The notes under the pieces: model-generated
What the model was told of the DNA's origin: nothing
Seen by the model: the letters and a program-made list of their open reading frames with translations, nothing else
The model's database searches: none
Source of the DNA: Tritrichomonas musculus
Taxonomy: Eukaryota > Parabasalia > Tritrichomonadida > Tritrichomonadidae
Reading direction: 5' to 3'
DNA: 64,000 bases
Assembly (NCBI GenBank): GCA_039105265.1
Contig: JAPFFF010000047.1
Span: 310,001 to 374,000, forward strand
Shown here: positions 19,937-29,935 of the stretch, in pieces
How positions within the stretch are numbered: position 1 is the first letter of the stretch
Layout of the letters: every line of letters begins with the position of its first letter
Program-made: the position numbers and the translations under genes

Positions 19937-22900
19937 ATGGATGATGGTTCTTTAAATCAGAATGATGACTACAAAACGCGAGAACAAGCATATATTCAAA
20001 TTAACCGACTTATTTCAGATTCGCCTAATCCAGAATTAATGGATGAATTACGTGAAAATCTACCACATTATCTATGCGATAGTAATCAAACATGCCAACG
20101 GGCGGCCTTAACGCTATGCGAATCATTTTTTAAACAATCAGATGACATAAATTATGCAGAATTTGCAGATATTTTATACCGAAATTGTATGAATACAAAT
20201 CCTGATCAAACTAGTTCTCTTCTTATGACATGTTTAAAAGCCGATTATGCGAGTGTGTCACCCCTTCTTTACGAAAATCTCGAAAACCATTCAAAATTAG
20301 AAATCCAGTCAGTTTTAGGTATAATGATATCATATTTAGCAACTTTAGGCACAAAAAACACGAAAGATGCCGAAGACATAATCAAGCATATTTCGCCATT
20401 AACAGAAGAAACGAGCAGAACAATAGACGAAGATATAAAGAATCAAGCTTTGTCACTTGTTAATTCAGCCAAAATTATCTGCGGAATGACTTTAAATTCA
20501 GGGCGAATTGATCTTACACGAAAGCATTCAAAAAGCAATTTTAACAATCCTAATGCAAACAATAATTCGACGATAAGTAATAATAAATCTAACGCGTTTG
20601 AAGAAACTTGGCCACAGCAATTAGAGTCAGAAAATTGGAAAGAAAGAAAAGACGGTTATACGCAACTTTTGACTTTAATTAATGAAAATTATCCATTACA
20701 AAGCATTGATCATTCATTTTTGCTCATTGCTCAACAAGAGAAACATATTTCATGCCAGAACATTGTGCTAGAAATAATTGAAAAAATAGCTGCAACTTAC
20801 AAAGAGAAAATTGCACGAAAAATCAGAGAATATTCAAACATCGTTGTTGCAATGATGTCACAAAAGAAGAACTCAAGATTGACTAATTTGCAAAGTGCTT
20901 TTGATTCGATTGCATTAAATGTTACTCCAAATCCGTATGAAATGCCTTTTTCCGAAATTTTGCTAAAAATGATGACAAACTCAAATCTGAGATTAAGAGA
21001 AGAGTCTCTTCAATTCATCATTCGAGTAAAAGACAATCCAAACTGTAATTTCCATTTAAATAAAAGTTCACAAGTTTCAGAACAGTTGTCCAAAATGTCA
21101 AGCGATCCTTCCTTACAGATCAGAGAGATGGCAACTTCAATTTTGAATCCAAAGACGCATAAAGACAAGAGCAACTTAGCTCAAAATTCAGAGAAGAATA
21201 ATACAAGCAATGATAACAACAACAATAATAATTCTAATTCTAATTCACCAAGCCAGCAAGATAGTAACAATAATGGAATCCAATTGCCTTCAAATCAAGG
21301 CTGCAATGAATCAATAAAGAAGGCATATTTAAGAAATAAACGAAATAACTTACAGAATCAATGGTCTCATTGGATCGACAACGAAACTTTAGAGCTTTTG
21401 TCTTCTGGTCAATGGCTGTCTGTGACAAAAGGACTTGACATGTTACAAGCCAAATACAATGAAAGTGACAAATCAATTAGAAATGCTTTAGTTGTTTGTT
21501 TTTTGGCCATTTTTACTGGAAAAACATTCACACCTAAAGTCATGACAAACATCTATCAAAACGTTCTTTATTACATTCGAAATGATGAAAATAACGACAG
21601 CAAGTTGTCAGATGAAGCTGTTACAGCCACAGTGAACTTTTGCATTGATAAAATCATCGATAAACATAATGAAAACACTATTTTTGAGATTCTTGATGAA
21701 TGCTGCTCAAATTCAGGTGATCAATTCGTGTTTGACATGCTTTATCCTCATTTATCAAGCACAAAGAGTCCTGCTGTTCTATTTAAGATCACATCCTTCT
21801 TTTCACACCATTTAACAAAAGAGAAACAAGCCGATAAAAGTGGAAAATATCAACTACACATTAATCCTGAAGGCTTGTTTGAAAACATTAAGCCTCTTCT
21901 GACTCACGGTGATCAACAAGTTAGGAAGATGACAAATGAAATTTGCACTGAATATTTGCCATCTTTTCTTCATAGCCTCAACAATGAAAATAACAAGGCA
22001 AACCAACAAGGACAGTCAGGAAATGCTGGCATACAATCACAAGCATCAAGTTTGGAGTCTCATAAAGCTAGCCAAATTCCTAAACAACCTTCTGTTTCAA
22101 ACATGAGTCCTCCTTCTGGCGGAGGAACAAATTCAACGTCAAATGACCAAAATCAAGGCTGTTTAATCTCGCCTAAATTGATTTTAATGGTTGGCAAAAT
22201 GTCGTCAATTCTCGATTGCCGAAGAGGACTTGAAGAGATTGAAAACATTTTGAATAACACTTTGAATAAAAATGGGAAAAATTCAGTTGAAAACAAAGAA
22301 TTTACTGAGCTATTTGCCAAGCTTAGAACTTGGTTTAAAGACTCAAACACAAATATTGTTTTCTCTGTTTCAAAAGTTATTTTACTTGGCTTGAAACTTG
22401 TTAAAGATGTGAATCTTGTTTCTCCTGAATTCTTGAATGATCTTGCTTTACTATTGAATTTTGTTCAGAAAGGAATCAGACAAACAACTCTTCAAATTTT
22501 CAATGAACTTTTTGATATGATGGGCGAATCATTCATAACAAATGTTTTTCTTCCATCATTTGTGAAATTAAATGCTGGTGGCCGAAAAACAGCGGTTTTA
22601 TTCATAAGAGATTTGCTGCCTAGAATTGAAATCACAGTTGAAGAATTCACGCCTTTTGTATTGAGTATTTTAGCGGATAAAAATGAAGAATTTCGAAATG
22701 CAGCACTTCCAATCATTCAGAAATATATGATGATTAATGGAGGAATAGGTGCATTGAAGAAAGAAGCAGACCAGTTTCCACCTGCCAAGAAGAACATGGT
22801 TCTTGAGATCATAAATAGTATTGAAAGCGATTTGGACATTCCAGAAAATAATAATGATAGCAAAGAAACAGAAAATAATAATTCTAGTGATGAACATCAA

Positions 22901-24361
22901 AGACCACAGACAGCTAATTCATCTTGTTCACCAAATGAAAAACTTGGTGGCAACGAAATGAACAATAACAACAGACCACAAACAGGCCGAAAAGAAGAAG
23001 AAAAGCAACAGAACTCAAATCAAATAAATGAAACAAAAATACCAACGAAAAGAAGTTCTTCATCGACAGCAAAAAGCAAAATTCCAAGCAGTAACAACAA
23101 CAACAACAACAACAATGAAAATTTACAAGAAAACAATGGAAATCAAGTTAAAAGTTCAATTCAGTTTATTAAAGATAAAAATCGAACAGAAAGTGACTCA
23201 AAAATTGCAATTTTTAAACCAAAAGGAAATTCACGATTAAGACAACAAAAGCAACAACAACAACAACAACAGCAGCCACAACAACTTCAAGTTCTTGAAC
23301 CACTTAAGAAAGATGAAGAACAAAAAGATGAAAACGAAAATATAACAGATCTTCCTTATTCAACACAAGACGAGCAAACAGTTGATCCATCATCGGTAGC
23401 TGAAATGAATGACATTAATGATGACTTTTCATTACCAAAAAAACAAAGTAAATCTAAGAATACAAACAAAGAAGGGAATCCATTATCAACACCATTTGTT
23501 TGCACATTGAATGACATTTTATCACAGAAAATTAGAGATCCTTCAATTTATGTTTATCAATGGATTTCAGACCTGAATTCCATTGATGTTCAGACAGTTA
23601 GTAAAGCAGCCAAAATGATTTTAAGGAACTTAAAATCAAACATATCTATTTTTACAGTTCATTTTGATCCGTTGACAGTTTCTATGATTTGCAAGCTTCA
23701 CTCTTCATTAATAGCAAATCCAATCCAAGACAGCTTAATTCGAATCTTCATTCCATGCATTGAAATCATTGTCGAAAATTACAATCCATTTCCTAAAGAA
23801 TACACGCAGCAAATTATTTATGAATGCCTTGGTAATAGCGATAGATGTGAAGATTTGAATGAGCTTATTGACTCAATGATTGAATTGCAAACAATGGCGG
23901 TTTTCGTGTCACTTTTATCGGCAATTTCAGATTTTAATGATAAATCTGAATTTGCTTTGAAATTGTTTGAAAAATGCTCAGCAAAAGTTTTCCAAAAAGG
24001 AAACCAAGCTGATGTTTGTACTACACTTTTCTTACTTGATAAGTTTTACGACTTAAGAAGTCGAAAATCTCTTCAAGATGACATTTTTGGCTCGAGCATT
24101 TTACAAGTTTTCGATTCATATGTTAATTCTGTCGTTGAAAAATACGGAGAAGTTGTCAATTCAATCGAAAACATAAAGAAATTCCAGCCAAACTCTACAA
24201 TTTTACCCATGATAACTCCTTTCTCTAAAAATGGAAATCCACAAAATAATCAGCAACATCAAACATACTTACAAAGTCATCACAGAGCAGCTAGCCCTCC
24301 AAAACCGAATTCTCCTCTACAGAAAATTAGAATCACGAAGCCTAGTTCACAAAATTTTTGA
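19937..24361 (+). CDS. XMAP215/Dis1/Stu2-type TOG-domain microtubule protein
   Basis: The 1474-residue protein is built from HEAT-like arrays. A TOG hallmark, WPQQLESENWKERKDGYTQL, occurs near residue 224; the Trp on the first intra-HEAT loop is the tubulin-contacting residue in this family. Further TOG-like arrays begin around residues 15, 470 (WSHWIDNETLELL) and 740. Residues about 960-1180 are disordered, with Asn runs (AAC repeats near 23094) and a Gln run (CAA repeats near 23260). A conserved helical region covers about 1190-1400. XMAP215-family proteins bind soluble tubulin and speed microtubule plus-end growth at spindle poles and basal bodies. The start is the ATG at 19937. CLASP is the main alternative, but TOG number and spacing favour XMAP215. 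Confidence 0.82.
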   Translation: MDDGSLNQNDDYKTREQAYIQINRLISDSPNPELMDELRENLPHYLCDSNQTCQRAALTLCESFFKQSDDINYAEFADILYRNCMNTNPDQTSSLLMTCLKADYASVSPLLYENLENHSKLEIQSVLGIMISYLATLGTKNTKDAEDIIKHISPLTEETSRTIDEDIKNQALSLVNSAKIICGMTLNSGRIDLTRKHSKSNFNNPNANNNSTISNNKSNAFEETWPQQLESENWKERKDGYTQLLTLINENYPLQSIDHSFLLIAQQEKHISCQNIVLEIIEKIAATYKEKIARKIREYSNIVVAMMSQKKNSRLTNLQSAFDSIALNVTPNPYEMPFSEILLKMMTNSNLRLREESLQFIIRVKDNPNCNFHLNKSSQVSEQLSKMSSDPSLQIREMATSILNPKTHKDKSNLAQNSEKNNTSNDNNNNNNSNSNSPSQQDSNNNGIQLPSNQGCNESIKKAYLRNKRNNLQNQWSHWIDNETLELLSSGQWLSVTKGLDMLQAKYNESDKSIRNALVVCFLAIFTGKTFTPKVMTNIYQNVLYYIRNDENNDSKLSDEAVTATVNFCIDKIIDKHNENTIFEILDECCSNSGDQFVFDMLYPHLSSTKSPAVLFKITSFFSHHLTKEKQADKSGKYQLHINPEGLFENIKPLLTHGDQQVRKMTNEICTEYLPSFLHSLNNENNKANQQGQSGNAGIQSQASSLESHKASQIPKQPSVSNMSPPSGGGTNSTSNDQNQGCLISPKLILMVGKMSSILDCRRGLEEIENILNNTLNKNGKNSVENKEFTELFAKLRTWFKDSNTNIVFSVSKVILLGLKLVKDVNLVSPEFLNDLALLLNFVQKGIRQTTLQIFNELFDMMGESFITNVFLPSFVKLNAGGRKTAVLFIRDLLPRIEITVEEFTPFVLSILADKNEEFRNAALPIIQKYMMINGGIGALKKEADQFPPAKKNMVLEIINSIESDLDIPENNNDSKETENNNSSDEHQRPQTANSSCSPNEKLGGNEMNNNNRPQTGRKEEEKQQNSNQINETKIPTKRSSSSTAKSKIPSSNNNNNNNNENLQENNGNQVKSSIQFIKDKNRTESDSKIAIFKPKGNSRLRQQKQQQQQQQQPQQLQVLEPLKKDEEQKDENENITDLPYSTQDEQTVDPSSVAEMNDINDDFSLPKKQSKSKNTNKEGNPLSTPFVCTLNDILSQKIRDPSIYVYQWISDLNSIDVQTVSKAAKMILRNLKSNISIFTVHFDPLTVSMICKLHSSLIANPIQDSLIRIFIPCIEIIVENYNPFPKEYTQQIIYECLGNSDRCEDLNELIDSMIELQTMAVFVSLLSAISDFNDKSEFALKLFEKCSAKVFQKGNQADVCTTLFLLDKFYDLRSRKSLQDDIFGSSILQVFDSYVNSVVEKYGEVVNSIENIKKFQPNSTILPMITPFSKNGNPQNNQQHQTYLQSHHRAASPPKPNSPLQKIRITKPSSQNF

Positions 24362-24523
24362 ATAATCGTATATTTCAATTTTTATATTAAACTTTTTTAT
24401 ATTTCTTAACTTTTTTCTATTATATAATAATTTTCAGATCACTGAGCTATATTTATAAATAACTTCAATATAAATATCATTTTCTTTATACATTATGAAA
24501 ATTTTTATATTTTGCCCATGTAA
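24362..24523. other. Short AT-rich spacer
   Basis: This spacer holds AT-rich sequence after the TOG gene stop and no gene. Confidence 0.4.
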
Positions 24524-25213
24524 TTAAATTTTGACGATAAATTGCTATTGAAAAAGTGTCAAGAATATGATATCCTTGTTGTTGCCTGCAGGAATATTGA
24601 AAATGCAGCCATTCCTTCCCAGATCCAAATAATCATGTCGAATGCATTTGAATATTGCACAAATTTGCAGACGATCACTTTTGATTCAAATTCACAATTG
24701 GAAGAAATCCAAAGTTGCGCCTTCTGTAATTCACAACTGCCAGAAAAAATAATTTTCCCATCATCATTGAAAAAAATTGAAATCGGGGCCTTTAAATGGA
24801 CCAAAAAACTCAAAGAAGTTGTTTTCCAATCAAAAGAGATTCAAACAGGATTTGAAAGCTTCAGCTCATGTGCTGATCTTGAAAAAGTTTCTTTTCCAAG
24901 TGCTGAGAAGATAACTATTGAATACGACTCATTTTCTGAGACATCCAAAAACTTGAAATTGATTGTGCGAAGAGAGGCAGAAATCAACGAAGACGGAAAC
25001 AACTTAAAAAGTCAAATCGAGTTCATTAATGATGAAAGAAGTCCGAGAAAAATTGCGGCAAAAACACCTCCATCACCGAAAAAGGAGGAGGATGATGCCA
25101 CAAATATATACATGAAAAGAATCAGATACCTCGAGGAAAGGCTCATGAAGTATGAACAGGTTGTCCCATTCGATCCCGAAAAAGAAATTTTGCAGAATAA
25201 AAAAACTGGATGA
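24524..25213 (+). pseudogene. BspA-like leucine-rich repeat protein fragment
   Basis: The frame opens after a TAA at 24521-24523 and has no ATG before the first repeats; the first in-frame ATG is inside a repeat (MSNAFEYCTNL). Repeats of the LRR_5/BspA type are clear: IPSQIQIIMSNAFEYCTNLQ, then FPSSLKKIEIGAFKWTKKLK and SFPSAEKITIEYDSFSE. The last 60 residues are Pro/Ser-rich and end in a short helix (RYLEERLMKYEQ). BspA-like proteins are a very large trichomonad family, some of them surface exposed. There is no signal peptide or membrane segment here, and the missing N-terminus suggests a truncated copy or an unrecognised upstream exon. Confidence 0.65.
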
Positions 25214-26197
25214 TGATGCGGCATAACAGAATCCTCGAGGCAGAAGGAGTTCTAAGAAGCCATCAATTGTAATACCTGCTACATTACCAAATCAGAAATA
25301 ATAAAATTATTAATAATAATCTTTCACTTTTTTTTTTATAAATGATCTATTGACACATAATGTTTAAAATAATGCTGGACATTGATAATATTTGTTTAAT
25401 AGCATAATTTTTTGGGAAAATTTTTTTGTAATCCATAATATTAAACATGATCAATATCCAGTATAATTTTAAACATTCTTTACCAAAAGATATTTGAATA
25501 ATGATTATTTTTACTTTCAAAATTCAAAAAAAGTTTTGATAACAATGTTTTCCGAGAATTCTTTACAAAACAATTTTATTTACAAAACAAGGTGCGTCAG
25601 ACGAACTTCTACAAGTGAAACTTGATCTCTTCCTTTATCTCCTACTTCAAGTAGATCAATTTAGCCAATGCAGAGTAATATCATGCTGGCAGACATTGAT
25701 TCAATGATCTCTCAAAAAGTGAAACTGAAGAATAATTTAAATATGAATCAGGTGAAAATTTGTTGCCCATAAAAAAGTCAACAAGTAAAATGATCATCTT
25801 CAATGAACAATACAATTTATCATAAGAAGAAAAGCAACATGCCTTTGAGGAAACACTACAAATTCAATCATCTTCTTGGCCTTTGGAGATGAATTTCTTG
25901 TGGTCAAAGGCAACTCAATTCAAATTAACCTATAGTAAAATGCTTTTTGTGACAAGTGAAGATGAAAATGAAACAAATATTTCACATGATTTCTATACAT
26001 CAACAATGAAATCATCAAACCTTTCAAAATCACATGATTTTGACAATCAAAAACAATTACTTTGTTTACCAAATATAGAAATCACAGCTGTATTTAGAAC
26101 AAATTTACATTTAAAAAATTTCTGCCCATTTCAAACAACTTTTTGATAATGCTTATTGAATTTGAATTTCTCTTTAGAAATCATTTCATGATTAACA
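25214..26197. other. Intergenic region without a clear gene
   Basis: The stretch holds an imperfect hairpin (25361-25387 pairing with 25450-25475). Its second half has a composition somewhat like coding DNA, including an 87-codon frame at 25883-26146 that lacks family resemblance. It may be the remains of a gene. The last 20 bases hold an Inr-like element for the next gene. Confidence 0.4.
26181..26190 (+). promoter_or_regulatory. Inr-like element before the ATP-grasp/GGCT gene
   Basis: TCATTTCATG ends 7 bases before the ATG at 26198. Trichomonad genes usually start transcription within about 20 bases of the ATG at an Inr of this kind (TCAYWYTCATTA-like). Confidence 0.4.
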
Positions 26198-27682
26198 ATG
26201 ATTCCAAATCCTCAGTTGAATTACAATAGCAATCATCGCTTTCGTCATGAGAATCTCCCATTTGATATAGATGAGTGGTATCCAATTTTTGAGCCAATCA
26301 CATTCAAATCATATTTTCTCCCTTTGAAAAAAGAGCAAGCCGAAGCCATAGTTGCATTTTATCGTTATTATTTTTACCATCAAAATGAATTCCAGGTTTC
26401 ACATACTCTTATTTTAGAAGATCTTGAAAAGCAATTGGATGATATTTTTAAATCTAATCCTAACCTCATTCAAAATGGTGGATTTCTTCGCCTTTGTGGA
26501 AGAAGTCCTAAAGATGGTGATCCATACCAACCAATGAGATTTTTTAAAGAATATAAGAAAAATTTACAAATGATATCAGAATCTAAACATTTAGATAAAA
26601 ACAAAGGCAACACAAAAGTTATGGCAATATCAAAAACGCATTGGCTAATTGTACGAAATGGCAAAGAATGCTTGTCGTTATTACTCTCAAGCGAGAGAAC
26701 ATATTTTGATTTGCTGGATTGGATTCGATATGGCGGCAAAGAACAAATTTGTTTACGAGAATGGAATAAAGATTTAGAATACCAAAATGAATACAGAGCA
26801 TTTGTTTACAACAACAAATTAACAGCAATTTCGCAATATGATCATTACGGAATGTATGACGATGTAATTCAAAGCAAAGATAAAGTTGAAAAAATGATTC
26901 ATAGTTTTTGGGAATCAAAAGTAAAAAATAGAATGAAAGTTCCTGATTATATAATCGATTTCGGTTATGTAAACAATTCAATTATTATGATCGAGTTATC
27001 ACCTTTTTTGGAATGCACTGGTGCCTCTATGTACAGGTGGTATCTTGATTCCCACGAATTATGTTTTGGTAATGGAAGATTAAAAGTTGCAGTAAAAGAA
27101 TTTCCAGAAGTTGATGATTTAGCTGAACAATGGGAAAAGCAATGGCATGATATTCCAGATTTTAAGCAGTACTATGCAAAAGAAAGTTGGAAGGATTGGA
27201 TATTTAGGATTCTGAATTCAACCATTTGGCCTAAAAGAGACAACACTAGCTACCTATTTGTTGGAAGTCTCCTTAAAAAGGGTTTTTGGTGGAATAAAAA
27301 ATATCTTACATATGCACATTTTGTTGATTCCGGAAAGCTTAAAGGATATTGCCTGCTAATTGATCAAAATGGAATGGGCTGGATTATTAAGGGGACTGAA
27401 ATGGAAGGAGAATTGTGGTTGGTAAATGATGATGATTTGAGAGATATTGAATATTTTTACGGTTTTTGCCAAAAAGTTGAAGTAACAATTGAAACGAAAA
27501 CTAAAGTATATAATAATGTTGTTTGCTTTATTAGAAATGACTTAAGCCAAGATGATAGGCAGATTTCAATGAAATATTCATTGGAAAATCAAAATGATTA
27601 CAATTCTATCGGCCATTCAATTTCTCTTCAAGAAAAATACATGGAATGTCCATACAAATATTCTTTACATAAAAATTTATAA
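26198..27682 (+). CDS. Cdc123-like ATP-grasp protein fused to a GGCT/AIG2-like domain
   Basis: Residues about 10-310 resemble Cdc123/D123 ATP-grasp proteins. RLCGRSPKDGDPY near residue 100 matches the SPKD block, LREWNKDLEYQNEYRAFVYN near 186 the 'RPFxxxxPEFRxF' region, and IIMIELSPFLECTGASMYRW near 260 the IDFNP block. Two presumed metal ligands are conservatively or non-conservatively changed (IDFNP to IELSP). Residues about 350-460 resemble a gamma-glutamylcyclotransferase fold: YLFVGSLLKKG is the YGSL loop, EMEGELWLV matches GELY, and DIEYFYG could supply the catalytic Glu. Cdc123 itself assembles eIF2; this fusion may instead be a peptide ligase paired with a gamma-glutamyl-amine cyclase. 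No signal or membrane segment is seen. The start is the ATG at 26198. Confidence 0.65.
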   Translation: MIPNPQLNYNSNHRFRHENLPFDIDEWYPIFEPITFKSYFLPLKKEQAEAIVAFYRYYFYHQNEFQVSHTLILEDLEKQLDDIFKSNPNLIQNGGFLRLCGRSPKDGDPYQPMRFFKEYKKNLQMISESKHLDKNKGNTKVMAISKTHWLIVRNGKECLSLLLSSERTYFDLLDWIRYGGKEQICLREWNKDLEYQNEYRAFVYNNKLTAISQYDHYGMYDDVIQSKDKVEKMIHSFWESKVKNRMKVPDYIIDFGYVNNSIIMIELSPFLECTGASMYRWYLDSHELCFGNGRLKVAVKEFPEVDDLAEQWEKQWHDIPDFKQYYAKESWKDWIFRILNSTIWPKRDNTSYLFVGSLLKKGFWWNKKYLTYAHFVDSGKLKGYCLLIDQNGMGWIIKGTEMEGELWLVNDDDLRDIEYFYGFCQKVEVTIETKTKVYNNVVCFIRNDLSQDDRQISMKYSLENQNDYNSIGHSISLQEKYMECPYKYSLHKNL

Positions 27683-27906
27683 TTTATTACAAGATATCCA
27701 TAGTAATTTTTTGTACTAAACTATATAATGACCATCTTTCAAATTGACAAAAATTTTTTGTTGAAAAGCTTTTTAAATAGAAACTTTATTCAATTAATAA
27801 CTTATTTCAGGATATGCTAAACTCTTTACTTAATGGATATGCCTTTTAAAAAGTTAATTTTTTTATATTAAAAAAACTTTTTTTGATACATATTTTTATT
27901 TTATTT

Positions 27907-29610
27907 TTATTGATTCAAGCATAATTTTATTTTTGGAACAAGTCTGATGAATCTAGAAATCAATTCATCCTTATCCTTTAAATCTTGAGGAACTTCATGC
28001 TGAAATTCATCGATTATATCAACACTGCTTTTTTCTTTGTGATGGTCGACATAATAGCTCAGCAGCAATTCCACTGTGTACCATTTATTTTCAGCAGCAG
28101 CCATGAACATGTCGCTTACAGATAAAGAAATTTTTTTCTCCTTGAAATTATCGATAATATATTTTAGGCAGTAAAAGCTTCCAAGGAGTGCTGATGACGC
28201 GAACAATTCGTTAAGATCAATGACAGCGTTTTGATGTCTACAAATCATGTCCATAATAGTCATGCTGCTGTAAAGACCACATGCCAAAATGTAAGGCTGA
28301 AAGCCGTTAAATCCACGAGATATTAAATCAATGTTAGGATCACTCAAAAGAATTTCAATCATTTTTTTGTTCCGTTTACTCAACGCATACTCCAACAAAG
28401 AAGGCTCAGTTCGTGATTTCGCATTTGTATTGACATCGAACTTGGATGATTTCATTAGTTCTCTTATGAAAAAGCCAGAATAGTCCTGAGATGACTTATT
28501 CAATATCTCGAATATATTTTCATCGACGAATTCTGGATTTTTCTGAATAAACGGAAGCAAAACTGACTCCAAAACTATGAAATTAGTTGATCTTGCAGTA
28601 TTACCAAAAATTGTCAAAATGTCATTTTTCTCATCAGAAGTAAGTTCACTTTTTTCTAACACATCACAACCGTAATTATCTAATATATATTCAACAATCT
28701 CGTTGTTACAAAGAGTGATTGAAAAATATAAAGCTTTATCAATAAAGTCTTCTTTTTTCAAGGATTCAATAATATGAATCATCTCGTAATTTCGCCTCCA
28801 AATTGACATGTAGACGTAATCTTCGCCATCAGAGCCATTCATGACCAAATATTTAAAAATCTTCGTCGAATTGAACAAAATTGCAAATTCTAACAATGAA
28901 TAATCAGCCATGTCAATAAAGAAGTTTTCAAGAAGTGATTCTTGAATTTTGTAATTAACAGACAAATTCAAATTTGAAACAATCCTTTGAAATGATTCAA
29001 TGTCATCAGTTTTCAATGCTAACCGAAGTGGATCGGTTTCAATCTCACGATAAAAAGGGTCGTTATAGTCACTCGATTCAATCAGCCATTTGAAATGCTT
29101 TTTGCGTAATTCTTTGAATTTTTCAATGCTTTCTTTAGAATATTCCAAATTCAGAGAATTTTTGATCTCATTCTCAAAAATATCAGGGGCTTCTTCAATG
29201 ATTTCAGGCAGAAAATACTCAGTAAACGGCGGACACTTGAATTTTTGAATTCTAAGAATAATTTCTTCTATAGAAATGAGACCTTGTTGATGCATCCAAA
29301 GATGCATGTAATAAGTACCACCTAAAATATTCCAGAAAAATTCTGACTCATCCAGTAATAACGTTTTTATTTGGTCCATCAAATACTCAAATAATTTTAT
29401 CGTGTTCCTTTTCGATGTTAGGACAAAATTTCGTGAATAACGGCCAATTAATTGACAGATAATCATTAAATCATCTTTCTGTTGTAAATATTCTTGAGGG
29501 ATTTGATTTATGAAATTTGCGATATCTGATTCTGAAGCTTTTTCTGGTAAACTATTTAGATTTTCTTGGATTTGTGCAAATTCTCTTATTTTCGTTGTGT
29601 TTTCAAACAT
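27907..29610 (-). CDS. DUF3447-type ankyrin repeat protein
   Basis: The 567-residue protein belongs to the large trichomonad ankyrin family. Its first 190 residues are the helical leader seen in that family, including a KHFKWLIESSDYNDPFYREI block. From about 200 onward there are degenerate ankyrin repeats, such as SLLEYALSKRNKKMIEILLS and LLEFAILFNSTKIFKYLVMN. There is no signal peptide, membrane segment or catalytic domain. Ankyrin repeats mediate protein contacts; the partner is unknown. It converges with the ATP-grasp/GGCT gene over a short spacer and is divergent from the GT61 gene. The start is the ATG at 29608-29610. Confidence 0.8.
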   Translation of the reverse strand: MFENTTKIREFAQIQENLNSLPEKASESDIANFINQIPQEYLQQKDDLMIICQLIGRYSRNFVLTSKRNTIKLFEYLMDQIKTLLLDESEFFWNILGGTYYMHLWMHQQGLISIEEIILRIQKFKCPPFTEYFLPEIIEEAPDIFENEIKNSLNLEYSKESIEKFKELRKKHFKWLIESSDYNDPFYREIETDPLRLALKTDDIESFQRIVSNLNLSVNYKIQESLLENFFIDMADYSLLEFAILFNSTKIFKYLVMNGSDGEDYVYMSIWRRNYEMIHIIESLKKEDFIDKALYFSITLCNNEIVEYILDNYGCDVLEKSELTSDEKNDILTIFGNTARSTNFIVLESVLLPFIQKNPEFVDENIFEILNKSSQDYSGFFIRELMKSSKFDVNTNAKSRTEPSLLEYALSKRNKKMIEILLSDPNIDLISRGFNGFQPYILACGLYSSMTIMDMICRHQNAVIDLNELFASSALLGSFYCLKYIIDNFKEKKISLSVSDMFMAAAENKWYTVELLLSYYVDHHKEKSSVDIIDEFQHEVPQDLKDKDELISRFIRLVPKIKLCLNQ

Positions 29611-29935
29611 TTTCGGAATAAAAATAAGATAGCAAACTTTATATTATGTCAGGTCAAAAAAATTGACCTTTTAAAAATTTTACATGTGAAAGACCTAATG
29701 GTCGGTAAAGGAATTAGATCTTTCATTTTACATATATGATTGATTAAAATATAAAGAAATATGTAAATATCTTATTCTTTAAATATGTTTATTAAAAAAA
29801 TGAAAATATAATGAAATAAATTTATTTCAAAATAAAGAAATATAAAACCCTCTGTTTGACAAAACTAATAGAAATTTTTCTTTAGAAAAAACAAAAATTG
29901 AAACGAACCACAACAACAAAGTTTTATAATTATCT
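29611..29935. promoter_or_regulatory. Divergent intergenic region
   Basis: This A/T-rich spacer lies between the divergent ankyrin and GT61 genes and must hold both promoters. I see no clear Inr within 20 bases of either ATG. Confidence 0.35.

Noticed and set aside
25883-26146. 87-codon frame upstream of the ATP-grasp/GGCT gene
   Set aside because: No recognisable domain, and it starts at a non-ATG codon; kept only as a note in the intergenic entry.
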